DNA of 64,000 bases from Bradyrhizobium sp. SZCCT0148. Lineage in GTDB: Bacteria > Pseudomonadota > Alphaproteobacteria > Rhizobiales > Xanthobacteraceae. The translations under genes and the position numbers were made by a program. This document shows, piece by piece, positions 60,169-64,000 of the stretch (positions are counted from its first letter, which is position 1; each line of letters starts with the position of its first letter). Location of the stretch: positions 1,550,001-1,614,000 of the forward strand of contig NZ_JAFCKT010000001.1 of the NCBI RefSeq assembly GCF_018129985.1, in the 5' to 3' direction. A model generated the notes under the pieces. The model was given only the letters and a program-made list of their open reading frames with translations. It had not been told where the DNA came from and did not search any database.

Positions 60169-62571
60169 TCAGAACTTCGCCGTCGTGATCAGGTAGAAGG
60201 CACGGCCCGGCGCGACCGCCACGAACGGCACCGCGCTACGATAGAGCGTATCGTAATACAGCTTGTTGGTCAGGTTCTGCGCGTAGAACTTCATGGTCCA
60301 GTTCTTGTCGATCTTCTTCTCGACGAACGCGTCGAAACGCCAATAGCTCGGAAGTTCGTTGCCGGTATTGGCCGCGAACGTGCCGCCATAGACCTTCGAG
60401 CGGTACACCGCCTGGCCGCCCAGCTCCCAGCCGTCGTCGAACTTGTACTTGGTCAGCATGCTGAACGACTGGTGGGCGACGTTGGCGAGCTGCAGGCCGA
60501 TGTTGGAGGCGATGCCGCTTTGCGTGACCTTCGACTGCATCAGCACCAGGCCGCCGAAGATGCTCCAGCGATCCGTGATCTTGCCCTCGGCCTCGATGTC
60601 GATGCCCTGGATGCGATAGGCCGCGCCCGAGGTGAGCAAGTTATTGACGGTCTCGCGCGCGTTGTCCTTGGTGGTCTGGAACAGCGCGGCGCTGACCAGC
60701 AGGTGACGGTCGGCCAGCTCCCATTTGGTACCGATCTCCGCCGCCTTGTTGCGCTCGGGCCCGAGCAGGATCGTCGAGTTGGCGGGAACACCGCCGTAAT
60801 CGGTGCCGGTCGCGTCGAGCTCGGAACCGAACGGATTGGCGGAGGTCGCATAAGCGGCATAGACACTGCCGATCGACATCGGCTTGTAGACCACGCCGAC
60901 GTTGTAATTGACGAGATCGGAGCTTTGCTTGAGATAGGCCGAATTGGTGGATGAGCTCTGACTATAGCCATCGTAGCGCACGCCGCCGTTGACGATGACC
61001 GTGTCCTGCCAATTCGCGGTATCCATCACATACACGCTGCTGGTGTTGACACCATAGCGCGTCGGATTTCCAACCAGCGACGGCGTGCCGAACGGAATGT
61101 TGGTGTATTGCGGGGAGTAGAGATTGACCCCCGTCACGGCGCCGGTGCTCGTGAAGGGGCTGCCGGCCAGCTCCGACGCGAGGCCGGCGTAACGGTCGAT
61201 CGAGATGTTCTCGTTCGAATATTCGACGCCGAACACCGCGGTGTGCTTGACGCCGCCGGTGTCGAGCTTGAACGTGGCCTCGTTCTGGTTGGCCCACACG
61301 TCCACGTTCTGGTAGCGGCTCTGCGCGCTCGCCGTCGTGGTCCAGAGCAGCGGATTGGGGTTGGTCGTGATCGGATTCTGCGGCAGCGTGCCGATGTAGT
61401 TGAGAAGCGAATGCTCGCCGCGCACCTTGCTGGTCAGCGTAATGGCCTCGTTGACCTTGTACTCGATCGTGCCGGTGCCGAAATCCTGCCGCGCCGTCTG
61501 GAAGTCGCGGTTGAGGAAGCCGTACCAATTGCCGCGCGGAATCCCGGCCGAGGTCACCGGTACGTTGCCCTGCTTGTAATAGGGCACGCCGAAATCCGGG
61601 TAGCCGCTGAGGTCGGTGTGGACGTAGTTCGTGGTGATCTTGATGTCGGTGGTCGGGGTGTACTTGGTCGAGATGAAAGTGCCCCAGCGATTGTCGGTCA
61701 CGTAGTCGCGGCCGGCGACGTTCGCGTCCTGGAACAGGCCGCCCGTGCGCACCGAGAAGGTGGGGTCGATGACCTGGTTGACGTCAAGCGTGACGCGCTT
61801 GGTCATGTCGGTACCGAACTCGGAATCCATGCGCTTGAAGTTGACGTCGCCAGCCTGCTTGGTGACGATGTTGATGGCGCCGCCGGCGGTGCCGCGGCCG
61901 GCATAGGACGATGCGGGGCCGCGCAGGATCTCGATCTGCTCGGTGAAGAAGTTCTCGCGGATGGACACCGCGGGATCGCGGATGCCGTCGATGAAGACGT
62001 CGTTGCGCGCATCGAAGCCTCGGATGAAGAAGCGGTCGCCGAATGCGTTGCCGCCCTCGCCCGAGCCCAGCGTCACGCCCGCGGTCGAGCGCCCGATCTC
62101 CTTCAGCGTCGTCGCGTTCTTGTCCTCGAGTACTTCCTTGCTGAGCACCGTGATCGTCTTGGGCGTGTTCAGCATCTTCTCCGGGAACTTGCCGGACGCC
62201 TGGACGTGATCGACCTTGTAGGGCGCGGCCGGATCGGCATAGGGATTGCCGTCGGGAGCGCCGGAGGGCGTGGTCGGCGCGGCCTGCTGGGCAGCCTGCT
62301 CGCGCTGCGCGGCGCGACGAATCGCGTTGCGGGCACGAACCTGCTCCGGCGAAGGCTTCGATGCCGTCGGACGCGGACGCTCGACGGGCGCATCGACCGT
62401 CACCGGCGGCAGGTTAGACTGCTGCGCCTGCGCGCCGCTCGACACCGAAGCCACTGCGATCAAGCTCGCAACTGCTGAGGCCTTCTTGCCGGAAACGCCC
62501 GTGAATTTTTCATCTGCAAAATCGAATGCTACGACCGAACGCAACGACTTCGGTGCGACCACCTGCCCCAT
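60169..62571 (-). CDS. TonB-dependent siderophore receptor
   Basis: An outer-membrane receptor of about 800 residues. After the signal peptide ([16 protein letters not shown], cleavage before QQSNL) comes a proline-rich stretch, then the plug domain ([21 protein letters not shown], with [14 protein letters not shown]) and the 22-strand barrel, ending in FYLITTAKF. It takes up a ferric chelate. ATG 62571 (MGQVVAPK) was chosen; 62586 (MGRLV) and 62685 are in frame. Upstream are three TTTAGAA repeats, so it is iron controlled. Hydroxylase and exbBD-tonB follow in the same operon. Confidence 0.93.
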   Translation of the reverse strand: MGQVVAPKSLRSVVAFDFADEKFTGVSGKKASAVASLIAVASVSSGAQAQQSNLPPVTVDAPVERPRPTASKPSPEQVRARNAIRRAAQREQAAQQAAPTTPSGAPDGNPYADPAAPYKVDHVQASGKFPEKMLNTPKTITVLSKEVLEDKNATTLKEIGRSTAGVTLGSGEGGNAFGDRFFIRGFDARNDVFIDGIRDPAVSIRENFFTEQIEILRGPASSYAGRGTAGGAINIVTKQAGDVNFKRMDSEFGTDMTKRVTLDVNQVIDPTFSVRTGGLFQDANVAGRDYVTDNRWGTFISTKYTPTTDIKITTNYVHTDLSGYPDFGVPYYKQGNVPVTSAGIPRGNWYGFLNRDFQTARQDFGTGTIEYKVNEAITLTSKVRGEHSLLNYIGTLPQNPITTNPNPLLWTTTASAQSRYQNVDVWANQNEATFKLDTGGVKHTAVFGVEYSNENISIDRYAGLASELAGSPFTSTGAVTGVNLYSPQYTNIPFGTPSLVGNPTRYGVNTSSVYVMDTANWQDTVIVNGGVRYDGYSQSSSTNSAYLKQSSDLVNYNVGVVYKPMSIGSVYAAYATSANPFGSELDATGTDYGGVPANSTILLGPERNKAAEIGTKWELADRHLLVSAALFQTTKDNARETVNNLLTSGAAYRIQGIDIEAEGKITDRWSIFGGLVLMQSKVTQSGIASNIGLQLANVAHQSFSMLTKYKFDDGWELGGQAVYRSKVYGGTFAANTGNELPSYWRFDAFVEKKIDKNWTMKFYAQNLTNKLYYDTLYRSAVPFVAVAPGRAFYLITTAKF

Positions 62572-62700
62572 TACCAAACGCCCCATCTTCCTGTTCGCTC
62601 GTTCACTTCGACGAACGATGAGTTGTTGGTATCGGCCGCAAAATAGCGGGTCAATGCGAGCAGGTCGCAAGAACCGTTGAATCAATCCAGATCAAAACGA

Positions 62701-62752
62701 TTCTAAACTTCACTTTGAAATCGTTCTAAATCGAGATTGGACTCGTTCTAAA
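62701..62752 (-). promoter_or_regulatory. three TTTAGAA repeats, candidate Irr/ICE site before the receptor operon
   Basis: On the minus strand TTTAGAACG occurs at 62752, 62730 and (as TTTAGAATC) 62707, spaced 22-23 nt, about two helical turns. The central copy reads TTTAGAACGATTTCAAA (62730-62714), an imperfect 17-bp palindrome of the kind bound by Irr in Bradyrhizobium (iron control element). It lies upstream of the TonB-receptor start. Confidence 0.6.
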
Positions 62753-62795
62753 AAAACAACGCCGCGAGCTGCACATCGCCGCTTCGTTTACAGCA

Positions 62796-63035
62796 TCAAT
62801 CGCTGCTCGGCGGCTTCATCAACGAAAACAATTCATCGACGGTTTTCAGCGCGACAGCGCGCACGCGATCGGTCGAGTCCATGCCGGCGATGTTGACGCC
62901 GTTCACCACAGCTTTGATCTCGTCTCGGAAGTCGGTGAGGAAGCGCAAGGGATCTCGCTGTTCGTTGGCGACACGCGCGATCAATCCCGTGATCAGAATC
63001 TGACACGCGATCAGCTTGCCGTTCAGTTCGTCCAT
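62796..63035 (-). CDS. 79-residue protein of unknown function with an Irr-like site upstream
   Basis: A small protein beginning MDELNGKLIACQILITGLIARVANEQR and ending ELFSLMKPPSSD, mostly helical. No recognised domain or signal peptide. I chose ATG 63035 because GGAG lies 7 nt upstream; ATG 63047 (MERNMDEL) is an alternative. The Irr-type palindrome at 63110-63125 precedes it, so it may belong to the iron regulon together with the receptor operon on its left. Confidence 0.6.
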   Translation of the reverse strand: MDELNGKLIACQILITGLIARVANEQRDPLRFLTDFRDEIKAVVNGVNIAGMDSTDRVRAVALKTVDELFSLMKPPSSD

Positions 63036-63109
63036 GTTGCGCTCCATGTGTGGCGGCGCCGATATGGATGATGGCGATATCCCTGACAACCGAAACGGCG
63101 GTCGCGCGA

Positions 63110-63125
63110 TTTAGAACCGTTCTTG
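63110..63125 (-). promoter_or_regulatory. Irr-like palindrome TTTAGAACCGTTCTTG
   Basis: AGAAC-C-GTTCT (63113-63123) is a perfect 5-1-5 inverted repeat within TTTAGAACCGTTCTTG. It lies 75 nt upstream of the 79-residue gene and matches the half-site of the three repeats upstream of the receptor. Confidence 0.5.
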
Positions 63126-63314
63126 TCCTCGCCATCGAACTGCGGACTCTGCGCGGCGTCGTTCGGGTCGAGCGCACCGTCTGCGAGTGCCGTACAGGAC
63201 TTGCTTGCAGTTCGGCCGGCCGGGCAAATGCAACACTGCACGCCGCCGCGCCACGGCTCTGCCTGGACGGTGCAAAGCTTTCCAATTGTTTAGGATTCTC
63301 GACGGATAGTGCTG

Positions 63315-63343
63315 TTTACACTCGAACTTGGCGTGTATTATAC
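63315..63343 (+). promoter_or_regulatory. sigma-70-like promoter for the RND adaptor gene
   Basis: TTTACA at 63315-63320 and TTATAC at 63338-63343 with a 17-nt spacer. The start would be near 63350, about 65 nt before ATG 63414. The interval 63126-63413 contains no other gene. Confidence 0.5.
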
Positions 63344-63413
63344 AAGCCCGCTGGAACCCTGCGATTGCCCTGGAATTCGTAGCTTGGGGGCATACGAGCC
63401 GACACGAGACGAC

Positions 63414-64000
63414 ATGAAAAAGTCCCGGCCGATCCTCTGGATTCTGATCATCGCGGCCGTGGCCTCCGCGGGCTACTATGGTTGGCAGAAATACGGACAT
63501 AGCGCCGGCAAGACCCAGACCGCCGAGAAGGGGCCGTCCCGCCCGTCCGCCGTCCCCGTCAGCGTCGCCCCGGCGCAAAAGGTCGACTTCCCGGTCTATC
63601 TGACCGGCCTCGGCACGGTTCAGGGGTTCAACACCGTGCAGGTCCGCACCCGCGTCGATGGCCAGATCAACAAGCTCGCCTTCAAGGAAGGACAGATCGT
63701 CCAGCAGGGGGAGCTTCTGGTCTCGATCGATCCCCGTCCCTATCAAGCCACGCTCGACCAGGCCAAGGCCAAGAAGGCGCAGGACGAGGCTAGTCTTGCC
63801 AACGCCAATCTCGAACTTCAGCGCGCCATGAAGCTCGGCGAATTCGCGACCGCACAGCGGGTCGATACCCAGCGCTCGACCGTCGCCCAGCTCACCGCCC
63901 AGATCGCCGCCGACGATGCCGCGATCTCCAACGCCCAGACCCAGCTCGACTACACCCAGGTTAAGGCGCCGATCACCGGCGTCGCCGGCCTGCGCCAAGT
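63414..64000 (+). CDS. efflux RND transporter periplasmic adaptor subunit (MdtA-like), partial
   Basis: The frame is open from ATG 63414 to the end of the window (195 codons). It starts MKKSRPILWILIIAAVASAG, a membrane anchor, then PVSVAPAQKVDFPVYLTGLGTV, GQINKLAFKEGQIVQQGELLVSID (the biotinyl-lipoyl-like hairpin) and an alpha-helical hairpin rich in Ala, Gln and Lys. This matches the membrane fusion subunit of RND pumps such as MdtABC. The partner pump gene should follow beyond the window. Confidence 0.92.
   Translation, partial: MKKSRPILWILIIAAVASAGYYGWQKYGHSAGKTQTAEKGPSRPSAVPVSVAPAQKVDFPVYLTGLGTVQGFNTVQVRTRVDGQINKLAFKEGQIVQQGELLVSIDPRPYQATLDQAKAKKAQDEASLANANLELQRAMKLGEFATAQRVDTQRSTVAQLTAQIAADDAAISNAQTQLDYTQVKAPITGVAGLRQ

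Overview
The window reads as chromosomal DNA of a Bradyrhizobium-type alphaproteobacterium (Nitrobacteraceae). The reasons are the uniformly high-GC coding sequence, the family make-up (valine catabolism, many acyl-CoA enzymes, TAXI-TRAP transport, a glutaminase-STAS-cNMP fusion, Irr/ICE-like iron sites) and several families of short palindromic repeats typical of that genus between operons. It is gene-dense. I see no rRNA, tRNA, CRISPR array, prophage or intact insertion sequence.

Layout. 0.3-7.1 kb: an orphan CoxL-like molybdopterin subunit, a MaoC-like protein, a YaiI/DUF188 protein, an ABC-F ATPase and a PLP-dependent D-threonine-aldolase-like enzyme. 7.2-16.8 kb: a leftward lipid and valine catabolic block (BaiN-like flavoprotein, SDR, MaoC, acyl-CoA synthetase, mmsB, 3-hydroxyisobutyryl-CoA hydrolase, acyl-CoA dehydrogenase, mmsA) with a divergent LysR gene. 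17.8-22.8 kb: a TetR regulator with thioesterase, enoyl-CoA hydratase, thiolase and an MFS carrier, a likely acyl-CoA regulon. 22.8-23.4 kb: a dispersed repeat with no gene. 23.6-25.7 kb: a FAD-linked oxidase and a small secreted protein. 25.8-35.7 kb: a GMC oxidoreductase (frameshifted), a carboxyltransferase subunit, an IclR regulator, a decayed biotin-carrier gene, a TAXI-TRAP transporter and the glutaminase fusion. 35.8-41.7 kb: a MazG-like gene with a nonsense codon, a carboxymuconolactone-decarboxylase-like protein, a Cys-less thiolase paired with a DUF35 zinc-ribbon protein, a CaiB-type CoA-transferase, a SlyX-like protein and a second thiolase.

41.7-54.2 kb is a sugar/sugar-acid system. 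Seven leftward genes (ATPase, binding protein, two permeases, DenD-like dehydrogenase, KDG kinase, KDPG aldolase) face a LacI regulator followed by an IlvD/Edd dehydratase, two SDRs and a GFA protein. Two sites matching the LacI-family pattern TGNNANCGNTNNCA sit upstream of the two arms, which makes a self-consistent regulon.

54.2-57.3 kb: an EamA exporter divergent from a LysR gene, a site-2 protease and a tail-anchored small protein. 57.3-62.7 kb: a leftward iron-uptake operon (TonB-dependent receptor, PKHD dioxygenase, exbB, exbD, tonB) behind three TTTAGAA repeats that look like Irr-binding DNA. A second Irr-like palindrome precedes an unknown 79-residue gene. The window ends inside an RND efflux adaptor gene.

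The most useful observations are the cluster of three broken genes between 25.8 and 36.2 kb, the regulator-operator pairings at the divergent promoters, the paired iron-control sites, and the thiolase/DUF35 pair that resembles a retro-aldolase rather than a thiolase. I found no wholly new multi-gene system.
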